A stretch of 64,000 nt of DNA from JARICQ01 sp964527205 (GTDB lineage: Bacteria; Bacillota; Clostridia; Tissierellales; Tissierellaceae), in NCBI GenBank assembly GCA_964527205.1, contig CAZGQG010000004.1, positions 1-64,000 on the forward strand. Reading direction: 5' to 3'. Of this stretch, positions 8,850-17,554 are shown in pieces. Numbering within the stretch: position 1 is the stretch's first letter; each line of letters opens with the position of its first letter. A program made the position numbers and the translations under genes. Under the pieces are notes generated by a model. The model was not told where the DNA came from and ran no database searches. It saw nothing but the letters and a program-made list of their open reading frames with translations.

Positions 8850-10049
8850 TTAGTATAGACCTTCTAAGTCCTCTAATGGTAAATATATATAAAGAGGATC
8901 TACTACACTGTCATCTAAAGGATAGTAAAATACTATAAGATTTGAACCCTTAAAGTATATTTCCTTACCCTCTGCTTCAAATTCTAGGTCATGTTGTTCC
9001 TTAGATGCCTCTTCTATTATTTCTAATAATCTTTCTTGGCTCTCCTTATCTTCTTTAAAGAAGCTTTCAAAGTCAATTTCCTTAGCATTTTCTAGATCTA
9101 GATTCAAGCTCTTTACTAATCTTTTCTCTGAACCCATAAAATCAAAATTTCCTCTGAAAAGTAAACTTAAGATTTCATCATTTAAAAAGCTTACTTCATA
9201 GTCTAATTCTAAATCCTTATAAAGATCATTGTCCTTTATCTCTTGAACAAATTTTTCTATTTTAAGATTTACATCTTCTGCCTTATCTAATCCTTGAAAT
9301 TCAGGATATAGAATATTTTCATTGTCTTTATCTTCTACTTCCACTATATAAACATCTGTATTTAAAACCTTGATTCTTTCAGCTCTTCCCTGTGGAGGTA
9401 GGCTTAGGGTCAAGATTTCTGGTATAAGAACTTCTAGCTTGTTTCCTTTTTTTATATCTTCAAACTTAAATTCCTTTCCATCCTTATCTTCTATTACTGT
9501 ATCTTCTGATATATGAAACATTATCTCATCTTGAACACTGTCTTTATCTCCAGCTACTAGGATACTAGTAAGCTCTTCTGTCTTTACTATTTCTTTTACA
9601 AAGCCGGATAGGATCATTTCTTCTGGTCTTATCTGGTAGTTTAGTACTTCTGTGAAAAATTCTTCTGGTACAAAAGTTCTACTATCCTTTATCTCTGGTG
9701 CTTGGGATAGGGGAAAAGGTGCTACTCTTTGATGAAAGTATGCATTTTCTCCTATGGTTACAGTTGTCCACTGAGGTCCACTTCCTATTTCTACGGTTCT
9801 AGTTTCACCAATCCATTTTATATCCAAGCCTAGGATGCCCTCTGCTACCTTTCTTAGTGCTACCATAGTAGTTCCATCTTTTTCATAAGTTTCTACATTT
9901 GTTAGATCTAAAACATTGTCCATGTCCATAATAAGCTCTGCCTCAACTTCCTGATTTTCCATCTCTTCATCTTCTATATCAGCTAATACTACACTTCCGC
10001 TAAATAAAAGACTAAGAGCTAATCCTACTGCTAAAATTTGCTTTTTCAT
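8850..10049 (-). CDS. Secreted protein: copper-amine-oxidase-N-like region plus RsiV-like (DUF3298) C-terminus
   Basis: A 399-residue exported protein. Residues 1-25 form a Sec signal peptide (KKQ, hydrophobic core, VLA-D cleavage region). An acidic linker leads into a copper-amine-oxidase N-terminal-like region (about 35-135, with MVALRKVAEGILGL and RTFVPEEFF). These repeats are common surface modules in Clostridia and do not bind copper catalytically. A middle beta-rich region follows. The last 140 residues resemble DUF3298/RsiV: an EVSFLNDEILSLLF strand, a SLNLDL block and ESFFKED. Function in the envelope is unknown. The start is ATG 10049, 8 bases after AAAGGAG; the in-frame upstream GTG overlaps that site. 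Confidence 0.7.
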   Translation of the reverse strand: MKKQILAVGLALSLLFSGSVVLADIEDEEMENQEVEAELIMDMDNVLDLTNVETYEKDGTTMVALRKVAEGILGLDIKWIGETRTVEIGSGPQWTTVTIGENAYFHQRVAPFPLSQAPEIKDSRTFVPEEFFTEVLNYQIRPEEMILSGFVKEIVKTEELTSILVAGDKDSVQDEIMFHISEDTVIEDKDGKEFKFEDIKKGNKLEVLIPEILTLSLPPQGRAERIKVLNTDVYIVEVEDKDNENILYPEFQGLDKAEDVNLKIEKFVQEIKDNDLYKDLELDYEVSFLNDEILSLLFRGNFDFMGSEKRLVKSLNLDLENAKEIDFESFFKEDKESQERLLEIIEEASKEQHDLEFEAEGKEIYFKGSNLIVFYYPLDDSVVDPLYIYLPLEDLEGLY

Positions 10050-10191
10050 CCATGACACTCCTTTGTGTTTTGCTTTAATTTTAATTCTGTCTCATCTACT
10101 ATTCTAACACAATGTTTTAATATTAATAGGTCTTCCGGCTATTTGTAACTAGATTGTAAAGTCTAATCTAAAAATAGACCGCCTCTAGATT

Positions 10192-10641
10192 TTATAATTC
10201 TAAAATATATTTATAAGCAGCTTCTACAGGGTTTTCATAATACTGCTCTACCCTATTTACTAGAATAAATCCAAAGTCCCTAAAGATCCTTTGCATCTTC
10301 TTATTTGACTCCCTGGTTTCAGCCTTAATCTTAGGAATACCATCCTTCCTGGCCTCATCTATCATATGCTGAATTAATTTATGCCCATGTCCCCTTTCCC
10401 TATGGTCTGGATGGGTGCTAATAGTCATAAGCTTGCTATAGTCCCTTAAGCCCTTCCACTTGTATACTGAGGCGCTGGCCCTTATCTCTCCCTCTTCTAT
10501 AATGGCGTAATAGTAAGTTCTCTTATCTTTTAAGAGCTTTATCCAGTATTCCCTAAAGCTATATTCTTCGGGAAAGCATAGTCTATCAAAGCTATGTATT
10601 TCTTCTAAATAATCTATATCCAATCTTCTTATCTTTTCCAT
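10192..10641 (-). CDS. GNAT family N-acetyltransferase
   Basis: A 149-residue single-domain GNAT protein that would transfer an acyl group from acetyl-CoA to an amine. The acetyl-CoA binding motif A is visible as ISTHPDHRERGHGHKLI, a variant of the R/Q-x-x-G-x-G/A loop. It is followed by motif B with ESNKKMQRIFRDFGFILVNR, typical of RimI-like enzymes. The acceptor is not predictable. It lies just downstream of the btu operon terminator on the same strand, with only about 20 bases between hairpin and start, so it may depend on read-through or on a promoter within that hairpin region. Confidence 0.8.
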   Translation of the reverse strand: MEKIRRLDIDYLEEIHSFDRLCFPEEYSFREYWIKLLKDKRTYYYAIIEEGEIRASASVYKWKGLRDYSKLMTISTHPDHRERGHGHKLIQHMIDEARKDGIPKIKAETRESNKKMQRIFRDFGFILVNRVEQYYENPVEAAYKYILEL

Positions 10642-10656
10642 AAAATCCTCCCCAAT

Positions 10657-10692
10657 AAAAAAATCAATGCCATGTATAATTATAGCATTGAT
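10657..10692 (-). terminator. Terminator of the btuFCD operon
   Basis: On the minus strand ATCAATGC / GCATTGAT flank a 14-base AT-rich loop and are followed by TTTTTTT. It begins 2 bases after the btuD stop codon. Confidence 0.8.
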
Positions 10693-10693
10693 C

Positions 10694-11470
10694 TTAGCCT
10701 ACTGGCGTTAAATATATTTTATCTGTGTGTTTGTTCCTATCTATTTCAACCTTTAAATCATAGGCCTCCCTAATGTTTTCCTTGGTAATTACATTTTCAG
10801 GCTTGCCTCTTCCTATGATCTTTCCCTGGTTTAGCATTATTATCTCATCTGAATACCTTACTCCCAGGTTTATATCATGGATAACTAGGACTATGGTCAT
10901 TCCTCTCTCCTTGTTAAGCTCTCTTAAGAGATTTAGTATTTCTATTTGATGGTTTATATCTAGATGGGCTGTAGGCTCATCCAATAAGATAATAGCAGGA
11001 TCCTGGGCTATGGCTCTGGCTATAAGCACTCTTTGCCTTTCTCCTCCGGATAGTTCCGTTATCATCCTATCCTTTAGATAGAGAGTATTTGTAAGCTCCA
11101 TGGCTTCTTCTACCATCCTGTAGTCCTCTCCATTTTCCCTTTCAAATCTGCCCTTGTAGGGGTGCCTTCCCATAAGGACTACTTCCTCTACTGTAAACTC
11201 AAAGTCAATGGCAGTATCCTGAGGTACTAGGGCTATTTTTCTAGCAAGCTCTTTTCTTTTAAAGTTTCTAATATCCCTTCCCTCAATCAATATAGTGGAT
11301 GATTCTGGGTGGTAAATATTATTTAATAGTTTTAAGATGGTTGACTTACCGGAACCATTTGGTCCTACAATACTTAAAAACATACCCTTCTTTATGTTAA
11401 AGTGTAAATTTTTAAGAACTGGCTCATCCTTATATGCAAATTTTAAATTTTTAACTTCTATTGAATTCAT
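10694..11470 (-). CDS. btuD: Cobalamin ABC importer ATPase BtuD
   Basis: A 258-residue FecE/BtuD-type ATPase: Walker A GPNGSGKST, Q-loop VPQDT, signature LSGGERQRVLIARAIAQ, Walker B AIILLDEPTAHLD and switch histidine VIHDINL. It energises uptake of a chelated cofactor through the permease encoded just upstream. The family also imports haem and siderophores. The cobalamin riboswitch ahead of the operon makes vitamin B12 or other corrinoids the likely substrate here. It is the third and last gene of a btuF-btuC-btuD operon, followed by a terminator. Confidence 0.9.
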   Translation of the reverse strand: MNSIEVKNLKFAYKDEPVLKNLHFNIKKGMFLSIVGPNGSGKSTILKLLNNIYHPESSTILIEGRDIRNFKRKELARKIALVPQDTAIDFEFTVEEVVLMGRHPYKGRFERENGEDYRMVEEAMELTNTLYLKDRMITELSGGERQRVLIARAIAQDPAIILLDEPTAHLDINHQIEILNLLRELNKERGMTIVLVIHDINLGVRYSDEIIMLNQGKIIGRGKPENVITKENIREAYDLKVEIDRNKHTDKIYLTPVG

Positions 11471-11504
11471 CTAATCATCTCCACATTAAGCTTTCTATAA
11501 GCTC

Positions 11505-12548
11505 TTACTGAGTCTTTGTCTTTTTTAAAAGATAAAGGAAAAAAGGTCCACCAAATAGTGCTGTTATAATGCCTACTGGTATTTCCACTGGGGAAATTAT
11601 CGTACGGGCTATGGTATCTGCAAATATCATAAATATTGCCCCTACCAGAGCTGATGCAGGAAGTAATACCCTGTGGTCCGGTCCTATTATTATTCTCACT
11701 ATGTGAGGTATTATAAGTCCAACAAATCCTATTATTCCAGATACAGAAACTACCATGGCCACCATAAAGGTCCCAAGAATCAGTATATACATCTTGGTCT
11801 TTTCCACATTGATTCCCAAACTCTTTGCAGAATCCTCTCCTGTTAGCATAATGTTTAGGTCTCTGGCAAAGAAATTAATAAGGATAATAGAGCCTATAAC
11901 TGGTAGGGAAACCCTAATCAGTGGACTCCATCCCTTTCCTGCCAAGCTTCCCATGGTCCAATAAACTATCTTTGCCATATCATTGCTAAAGATTACCATT
12001 AAAAAAGACATTATAGCCGTAAGGAATTGTCCTATGGCTACCCCTGCCAGTAACAAGGTAGTTACTGGTACCTTGTTCTTTATTCTTGAAATGTTATAGA
12101 CAGTAAATACTGCAGCTAAAGCCCCTATAAAGGCAAAGAGGGATATGGAAGACATGCCTAAAAAAGATATGCTAGCCTTTAGGATAATAGCTATAGTTGC
12201 ACCTAAGGCAGCTCCTGAAGATATTCCTATTACAAAGGGATCTGCCATAGGGTTTTTAAACATACCCTGAAAAGCTGCTCCTGCAATAGCTAAACTTGAG
12301 CCAACCAAGACTCCCAAGAGTACTCTTGGAAGTCTTATTGACCATATTATTATCTGATGTGTCTCTAAGATATCAGATACATCTATATAATTTTTTAAAA
12401 TAGGTGTTTTAGATCCAATTATCCTAAAAACATCTGTCCATTTAATACTTGCTGTACCTATTACAGAAAATATTCCTATGGACAATACTAATATAAGGGC
12501 TAGAAAAACTAATACCCTTCCATATTTACCTTTTTTAACCCTTGCCAT
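11505..12548 (-). CDS. btuC: Cobalamin ABC importer permease BtuC
   Basis: A 347-residue polytopic FecCD-family permease with about ten hydrophobic segments. Family blocks include IRLPRVLLGVLVGSSLAIAG near 95, the GMFKNPMADPFVIGISSGA loop, the GEDSAKSLG coupling segment that meets the ATPase, and GLIIPHIVR near the end. It forms the membrane channel for corrinoid import with BtuF and BtuD. It lies 12 bases after btuF and 34 bases before btuD, consistent with co-transcription under the riboswitch. The starting ATG follows AGAAGGGATTAT. Confidence 0.92.
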   Translation of the reverse strand: MARVKKGKYGRVLVFLALILVLSIGIFSVIGTASIKWTDVFRIIGSKTPILKNYIDVSDILETHQIIIWSIRLPRVLLGVLVGSSLAIAGAAFQGMFKNPMADPFVIGISSGAALGATIAIILKASISFLGMSSISLFAFIGALAAVFTVYNISRIKNKVPVTTLLLAGVAIGQFLTAIMSFLMVIFSNDMAKIVYWTMGSLAGKGWSPLIRVSLPVIGSIILINFFARDLNIMLTGEDSAKSLGINVEKTKMYILILGTFMVAMVVSVSGIIGFVGLIIPHIVRIIIGPDHRVLLPASALVGAIFMIFADTIARTIISPVEIPVGIITALFGGPFFLYLLKKTKTQ

Positions 12549-12560
12549 ATAATCCCTTCT

Positions 12561-13556
12561 CTATTTAAATGCGTCTGGATATATTGCCTTTGCCACTAGT
12601 TCCAAAGCATCTACTATTCTTGGTCCTGGTCTTGATACCATGTCTGCTTCTGTTCCCTTAAATAGGTGTATCCTATCATTTTTTATAGCTGTAAGGGATT
12701 CATAACCTGGTCTAGCCTTGATTGACTCCTCAGTTATATCATCCATAGCTTGAGATGTAAGGTAAACATCTGTATCTCTTTCTATTAACTGCTCTACATC
12801 ATACTGAGGATAAGCTCCATCTGCATCCTCTGCTATATTCTGTGCTCCTGTTAGAGTAATTAACTCATCCATAAAGGAACCTTTTCCAGCTCCCATTAGA
12901 GGATCATGCCAGATTTCGTAAAATACCTTTACAGACTCCTGGTCCTTTACCTTTTCTACTATTTCATCTTTTTTCTCTAGCATAGCATCTGTAAGTTCTT
13001 CTGCCTCTTGGTTTCTTCCTGTCGCCTTGCCAAGAATTTTTATATTCTCTACTACTTCAGCTATGGACTCTCCTAAAAAGCTTATTACTGTAATTCCTGC
13101 ACCTTCAAATACTGCAGCATCTTCTTCATCTATAAAGCCATAGACTAGTACTAGGTCTGGGTCTAATTCTACAACCCTTTCTAAGTTTATTCCCTCATAA
13201 TCTCCAACTATTTCCTTAGTTGTAGCTTCTTCTGGATAGTTACAGTTACTTGATACTCCTACAACCTTGTCTCCTAGTCCTAGGGCAAAGATCATTTCCG
13301 TAGAACTTGGATTTAATGATACTATCTTTTCTGGTTCTTCTTCTATGCTTACCATGTTTCCAAGTCCATCACTTACCTCTACTGGAAAACTTGCAACTTC
13401 TTCCTCTTCTTCTAAAACTTCTTCATCCTGGTCCAAATCCTCTACTGCTCCACTATCTGGCTCCACCACATCTTCTTCTCCTGTACTACAAGCAGCCAGT
13501 GAAAATAAGGCTAGTACAATTAATGCTAATAATCCTAATCTTTTAAAATTTTTCAT
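12561..13556 (-). CDS. btuF: Cobalamin-binding lipoprotein BtuF
   Basis: A 331-residue substrate-binding lipoprotein. The signal sequence ends in a lipobox (LAAC, residue 23), so it is anchored to the outer face of the membrane. A long acidic linker (about 25-55) precedes the TroA/BtuF fold: KIVSLNPSSTEMIFALGLGDKVVGV, then DYEGINLERVVELDPDLVLVYG, and a C-terminal lobe ending in RPGPRIVDALELVAKAIYP. It captures corrinoid for BtuCD. Its ribosome binding site lies just after the expression platform of a cobalamin riboswitch, so expression should fall when cobalamin is plentiful. Confidence 0.92.
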   Translation of the reverse strand: MKNFKRLGLLALIVLALFSLAACSTGEEDVVEPDSGAVEDLDQDEEVLEEEEEVASFPVEVSDGLGNMVSIEEEPEKIVSLNPSSTEMIFALGLGDKVVGVSSNCNYPEEATTKEIVGDYEGINLERVVELDPDLVLVYGFIDEEDAAVFEGAGITVISFLGESIAEVVENIKILGKATGRNQEAEELTDAMLEKKDEIVEKVKDQESVKVFYEIWHDPLMGAGKGSFMDELITLTGAQNIAEDADGAYPQYDVEQLIERDTDVYLTSQAMDDITEESIKARPGYESLTAIKNDRIHLFKGTEADMVSRPGPRIVDALELVAKAIYPDAFK

Positions 13557-13600
13557 ATTTCCTCCTTGATATTTTATATATTTAATATTTTTTTACAACA

Positions 13601-13632
13601 AAAAAACTTACCCCCAATATTTAAGGATAAGT
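13601..13632 (-). terminator. Expression-platform terminator of the cobalamin riboswitch
   Basis: On the minus strand ACTTATCC / GGGTAAGT (with one wobble) is followed by TTTTTTT. Its left arm overlaps a small upstream hairpin AAGTC-TTTA-GACTT, which can act as the competing antiterminator. Confidence 0.65.
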
Positions 13633-13664
13633 CTAAAGACTTCAATCCTCCCTCCGAGATAATA

Positions 13665-13830
13665 TATAGGCAGATATCCTGACTTATGGCTTTTCCTAAT
13701 TCCAACACCTTCCCAGTTTCCCAGTGGCCTTTGTTGGTTTCGTACCATTTACAGTAGCGGGGGCTGTAGTGGCTTCTAACCACTTTCCCTTTTAATCCCT
13801 ATATTTTCATATAGGAAACCTATAATCCTA
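13665..13830 (-). ncRNA. Cobalamin riboswitch controlling btuFCD
   Basis: Read on the minus strand, the leader has the conserved cobalamin-aptamer landmarks in the right order: TTAAAAGGGAA, AGCCCCCGCTACTGTAA (the B12-box region), GCCACTGGGAAACTGGGAAGG, and the closing AAGTCAGGATATCTGCC. It lies between a promoter and the btuF start and is followed by a terminator with a competing hairpin, so it probably acts by transcription termination when cobalamin binds. A 69-codon reading frame across it is a chance ORF. Confidence 0.93.
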
Positions 13831-13845
13831 TTCAATTACTCCATA

Positions 13846-13874
13846 ATAATATCATATCCAGAGAATATTTTCAA
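13846..13874 (-). promoter_or_regulatory. Sigma-A promoter of the btu operon
   Basis: Minus strand: TTGAAA (13874-13869), 17-base spacer, TATTAT (13851-13846), with an extended-10 TGA before it. It lies directly upstream of the riboswitch and overlaps the end of the DUF305 gene region. Confidence 0.65.
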
Positions 13875-13876
13875 TA

Positions 13877-14329
13877 TTATCTAGACTTAAGGTCTTCTAT
13901 AAGCTCTTTCATTTCCTTTATTTCTTTTTCCTGGGCCTTGATAATGTCATCTGCTAATTTCCTAACCCTAGGATCTTCTATCTTGGCTCTTCCACTTGTA
14001 AGAATAGCTATGGAGTGATGTGGTATCATTCCCTGCATATAATCAACATCATCTATGGTTGTTTGATTTCTCATTAAATAAAATGAGCTCCCAAATACCA
14101 ATACGCTAACTAGAAGAATCCCAATATTTATCTTCTTGTCATCTAGCATATGAAGCATAAATCCCAGCATTACCACTGCCATTACTGCTGTGGAAAGAAT
14201 CGTCATATATAATCTCATTTCACTAAAATATACATGATCTATTTGGTAGGTGTTAAGATACATTACCCCATACATCAATATGGCAGAACTTATTATCATG
14301 CCAAAAAATTTCATATAATTCTTTTTCAT
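13877..14329 (-). CDS. DUF305 membrane protein
   Basis: A 150-residue protein with four membrane helices in the first 100 residues, then a C-terminal DUF305 helix-bundle segment: YMQGMIPHHSIAILTSGRAKIEDPRVRKLADDIIKAQEKE. The paired histidines in MIPHH and the DPRV--LA--II-AQ--EI pattern are diagnostic. Family members often occur near metal-handling genes and the histidines suggest metal binding, but the role is not established. The ribosome binding site is AAAGGAGC. It is oriented like btuFCD but separated from it by that operon's promoter. Confidence 0.85.
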   Translation of the reverse strand: MKKNYMKFFGMIISSAILMYGVMYLNTYQIDHVYFSEMRLYMTILSTAVMAVVMLGFMLHMLDDKKINIGILLVSVLVFGSSFYLMRNQTTIDDVDYMQGMIPHHSIAILTSGRAKIEDPRVRKLADDIIKAQEKEIKEMKELIEDLKSR

Positions 14330-14490
14330 TGTAAGCTCCTTTCTTTTCTATTCCCTAAGAATTCTCTACTTAGTTTTAATATACCCATGTAAAGTTAGTT
14401 TTATTTATATTTTTCTTTTTTACTCTATTATTTATAGAAAAGATATATGGTCTAATTGTCTCTATATAAGTAATATAGTGAATAGCTTCC

Positions 14491-14519
14491 TTGACTCTGG
14501 GTATATTCATTGATAGTAT
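14491..14519 (+). promoter_or_regulatory. Promoter for the M-box/mgtA transcript
   Basis: TTGACT (14491-14496), 17-base spacer, TAGTAT (14514-14519) with an extended-10 TGA at 14511. It starts transcription just ahead of the M-box aptamer. Confidence 0.6.
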
Positions 14520-14545
14520 GGTTATTTGATAAATGAATATGATTT

Positions 14546-14700
14546 GTTAGGTAGAGGCTCCTATACAAACACAGGCTACTGCCCAGAAACGTCCAGAGAC
14601 GCCAACGGGTATAACAGGAATTAACCGAAATAAGGTGTTCTTAAGGTAGCTAACAGAAATGTTTACGTTGTATAGTGCTAAAACTCCACGAAAAGATCAT
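14546..14700 (+). ncRNA. M-box (ykoK) magnesium riboswitch
   Basis: The leader contains the M-box core in order: GTTAGGTAGAGGCTCCTAT, CTACTGCCCAGAAACGTCC, AGAGACGCCAACGGGTA, ACAGGAATTAACCGAAATAAGG and the closing GTGCTAAAACTCCACG. A terminator follows at 14739 before mgtA. Magnesium binding is known to stabilise this aptamer and favour termination, so mgtA should be switched on when Mg2+ is low. Confidence 0.95.
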
Positions 14701-14738
14701 AATGTGTAAGATTTTTTATACTTTATGTGGATATTTAG

Positions 14739-14768
14739 AAGCTCTCACTGCCTGTGGGAGCTTTTTAT
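14739..14768 (+). terminator. M-box expression-platform terminator
   Basis: AAGCTCTCAC / GTGGGAGCTT (one wobble) with a 5-base loop, followed by TTTATATTTTTATT, between the M-box aptamer and the mgtA start. Confidence 0.85.
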
Positions 14769-14806
14769 ATTTTTATTAAATTTATTATAGAAAGGATGGA
14801 TAAGAG

Positions 14807-17449
14807 ATGAAAGATCTATTTAAAATAGATTATTTTGATCTAGCAAGCCGGCCTATAAAAGAAATCAAGGACTGGTTTGGTGTTAAGGAAGATGGATACA
14901 GTGATGAAGAAGCAGCTAGAGTCAGAGAAGAGTATGGGGATAACGAAATTGATTATGGTACAGAAAAACCCCTATGGAAGATTGTTGTTGAGGCCTACTT
15001 TACTCCCTTTACCCTAGTATTATTTGCCCTGGCAATTGTTTCTTTCCTAACGGACTTTATATTTGTTCCAGTGGAAGAACAAGAGATCTTTGGACCAATT
15101 ATTATTATCGTCCTAGTTCTCCTAAGTGGTACTATGACCTTGATTCAAACCCTAAGATCCAATCGTTCAGTTCAGGAATTGGAATCCATGGTAGAGGTAA
15201 CATCAGCTATTAAGCGTGATGGTAAGTACAGTGAAATAAGAACAGAGGACATTGTACTTGGAGACTGGGTTAGACTAAGTGCGGGGGACATGATTCCAGC
15301 AGATATTAGACTTGTAGAAACAAAAGACTTATTTATCTCACAAACCTCCCTTACTGGAGAAAGTTATCCAGTGGAGAAAAGAGCAGAGATAGAAGTCAAA
15401 GAAGTTACAAATGAGACAGCCTACGAAACCCTAGCCTTTACAGGCACTGAGGTAGTTAGTGGTAGTGCTCAGGGAATTGTAGTAAGAACTGGTAATGACA
15501 CCTTATTTGGAGATATAGCAGATGAACTAGCTCATGAGGAGCCAGAAACTAGTTTTGATATTGGAATTAAAAACACATCTTTATTATTAATTCGTTTTAT
15601 GATTGTAATGGCCCTAATGGTTATTTTAATCAATGGTTTGACCAAGGGAGACTGGCTACAAGCCCTAATCTTTGGAGTTTCCATAGCAGTTGGACTTACT
15701 CCGGAAATGCTTCCTATGATTGTTACAACCAACCTGGTCAAGGGTGCTAACGACATGGCCAAGGAAGGTACTATCGTTCGTAACCTACACGGAATCCAGA
15801 ACTTTGGAGCTATTAATCTTTTAGTTACAGATAAGACAGGTACACTTACCCAGGATAATATTATCCTTCAGGCACATTTAAATATAGAAGGCTTTGAAAG
15901 TGAAAGAGTTCTTCGCCATGCCTACTTAAATAGTAAGTATCAAACAGGTCTTGGGAATCTAATGGATGAGGCGATTATAAAGGCTGCTGAGAATGAGCTA
16001 GATACAGAAGCTTTTAATTACACCAAGGTAGATGAGGTTCCCTTTGACTTTGAGAGACGTCGCTTAAGTGTAGTAGTAGAAGATCCAACTGGAAAAACTC
16101 AATTAATTACAAAGGGTGCAGTGGAAGAAATGCTAGATGCCTGTTCCTTTGTTGATTATGATGGCAAGGTTCATGAACTTACAGATGAACGCCGTGAGTA
16201 TGTTAGGGATCAAGTAGCAGATCTTAATAGAAAGGGCCTCCGTGTTTTAGGGGTCGCCCAAAAAACTAATCCACCTCCAGTAGATGAGTTTTCAGTAAAA
16301 GATGAGACCAATATGGTCCTAATAGGTTATCTTGCCTTCCTAGATCCTCCAAAGGAATCTACCAAGGAAGCTATAGAAGCCCTAAAGGAACATGCAGTTG
16401 ATGTTAAGGTAATGACAGGAGACACTGAATTAGTAACTATTGCAGTTGCTGAACAGGTTGGGCTTCCTACAGACAGGGTAATATCTGGAGAAAAACTCCT
16501 TGATAAGACAGATGATGAATTAAAGATAATTGTTGAAGAACATGATTTATTTGTTAAATTAAATCCAACTCAGAAGTCTAGATTGGTTGGTATCTTAAGA
16601 GGAAATGGTCATGTAGTTGGTTTCCTAGGGGATGGAATCAATGATTCACCTGCCCTTAGAGCATCAGATGTAGGTATATCAGTGGATAATGCAGTTGATA
16701 TAGCCAAGGAGTCAGCAGACATAATCCTCCTAGAAAAAGACCTAATGATTTTGGAACAAGGTATACTTTCAGGTAGAAAAATATTTGGTAATACAATGAA
16801 ATACATTAAAGCAACTACAAGTTCAAACTTTGGTAATGTGTTTTCTGTATTACTTGCCAGTCTTTTCCTACCATTTTTACCTATGTTACCAATTCAATTA
16901 TTGTTCTTAGGACTTATTTATGAAATCTCCTCCATGTCTATTCCATGGGACCATATGGATGAAGAATATCTATACCAACCAAAGAAATGGGAGGCAGAGG
17001 GAATTAGAAAGTTTATGGTTTGGTTTGGTCCAACAAGTTCCATCTTTGATATAACTACTTTCTTAATAAGTTTCTTCCTAATTGCACCAGCCGTTGCAGG
17101 GGGTCAATTTAATAGTCTAGGACCAGAGGCCAAGGCCTTGTTCATAGCTGTATTCCAGTCTTCATGGTTTATAGTTTCCCTATGGACACAGACACTGGTA
17201 CTTCACACCTTAAGAACACCTAAGATACCATTCTTAGAGAGTAATGCATCCTTTATAATGACTACCATTACAACAATTGGTATCCTTATAGGGTCAGTGG
17301 CTCCTTATACAAAATTAGGTGATCTACTAGGACTAGCACCGCTTCCATCCAGTGCATGGTGGATGTTATTGGTAACAGTAATAGCCTATCTAGTACTGGT
17401 ACAAATAGTTAAAAAGTTCTATGTAAGAAGATATGGAGAATTATTATAG
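14807..17449 (+). CDS. mgtA: Magnesium-importing P-type ATPase
   Basis: An 880-residue P-type ATPase of the MgtA (type IIIB) class that imports Mg2+ at the cost of ATP. Visible parts are the N-terminal cation-ATPase region, the actuator TGES loop (SLTGESYPVEKR), phosphorylation site DKTGTLTQDNI, ATP-binding GAVEEMLDACS segment, MTGDTELV, hinge GDGINDSPALRASDVG, and the C-terminal transmembrane block starting IFGNTMKYIKATTSSNFGN. Length is normal for the family. It sits alone behind an M-box riboswitch with its terminator, and is followed by a strong terminator, so Mg2+ starvation is the likely inducing signal. Confidence 0.96.
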   Translation: MKDLFKIDYFDLASRPIKEIKDWFGVKEDGYSDEEAARVREEYGDNEIDYGTEKPLWKIVVEAYFTPFTLVLFALAIVSFLTDFIFVPVEEQEIFGPIIIIVLVLLSGTMTLIQTLRSNRSVQELESMVEVTSAIKRDGKYSEIRTEDIVLGDWVRLSAGDMIPADIRLVETKDLFISQTSLTGESYPVEKRAEIEVKEVTNETAYETLAFTGTEVVSGSAQGIVVRTGNDTLFGDIADELAHEEPETSFDIGIKNTSLLLIRFMIVMALMVILINGLTKGDWLQALIFGVSIAVGLTPEMLPMIVTTNLVKGANDMAKEGTIVRNLHGIQNFGAINLLVTDKTGTLTQDNIILQAHLNIEGFESERVLRHAYLNSKYQTGLGNLMDEAIIKAAENELDTEAFNYTKVDEVPFDFERRRLSVVVEDPTGKTQLITKGAVEEMLDACSFVDYDGKVHELTDERREYVRDQVADLNRKGLRVLGVAQKTNPPPVDEFSVKDETNMVLIGYLAFLDPPKESTKEAIEALKEHAVDVKVMTGDTELVTIAVAEQVGLPTDRVISGEKLLDKTDDELKIIVEEHDLFVKLNPTQKSRLVGILRGNGHVVGFLGDGINDSPALRASDVGISVDNAVDIAKESADIILLEKDLMILEQGILSGRKIFGNTMKYIKATTSSNFGNVFSVLLASLFLPFLPMLPIQLLFLGLIYEISSMSIPWDHMDEEYLYQPKKWEAEGIRKFMVWFGPTSSIFDITTFLISFFLIAPAVAGGQFNSLGPEAKALFIAVFQSSWFIVSLWTQTLVLHTLRTPKIPFLESNASFIMTTITTIGILIGSVAPYTKLGDLLGLAPLPSSAWWMLLVTVIAYLVLVQIVKKFYVRRYGELL

Positions 17450-17463
17450 GATTAAAAGATTTT

Positions 17464-17497
17464 AAGGAAAATAAGTTTCGGCTTATTTTCCTTTTTT
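17464..17497 (+). terminator. mgtA terminator
   Basis: A perfect 12-bp stem AAGGAAAATAAG / CTTATTTTCCTT with a 6-base loop, followed by TTTT, 14 bases after the mgtA stop. Confidence 0.9.
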
Positions 17498-17524
17498 GTA
17501 TTCATCCCCTAAGAGGGATATAAT
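17496..17524 (+). promoter_or_regulatory. Promoter for the ClsC-like gene
   Basis: TTGTAT (17496-17501), 17-base spacer, perfect TATAAT (17519-17524), about 30 bases before the start codon. Confidence 0.55.
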
Positions 17525-17554
17525 ATACTTATAGATTAAACAAGGAGTGTAAAA

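Noticed and set aside
13267..13569. Plus-strand frames antisense to btuF and similar antisense ORFs throughout
   Set aside because: They are low-complexity shadows of well-supported genes with no ribosome binding sites or family features.
13574..13783. 69-residue reading frame upstream of btuF
   Set aside because: It lies across the cobalamin riboswitch and its terminator; the RNA structure explains the sequence.
14330..14400. Sigma-B-like promoter for the DUF305 gene
   Set aside because: GGGTAT is present near 14380, but no GTTT-like -35 lies at a suitable distance.
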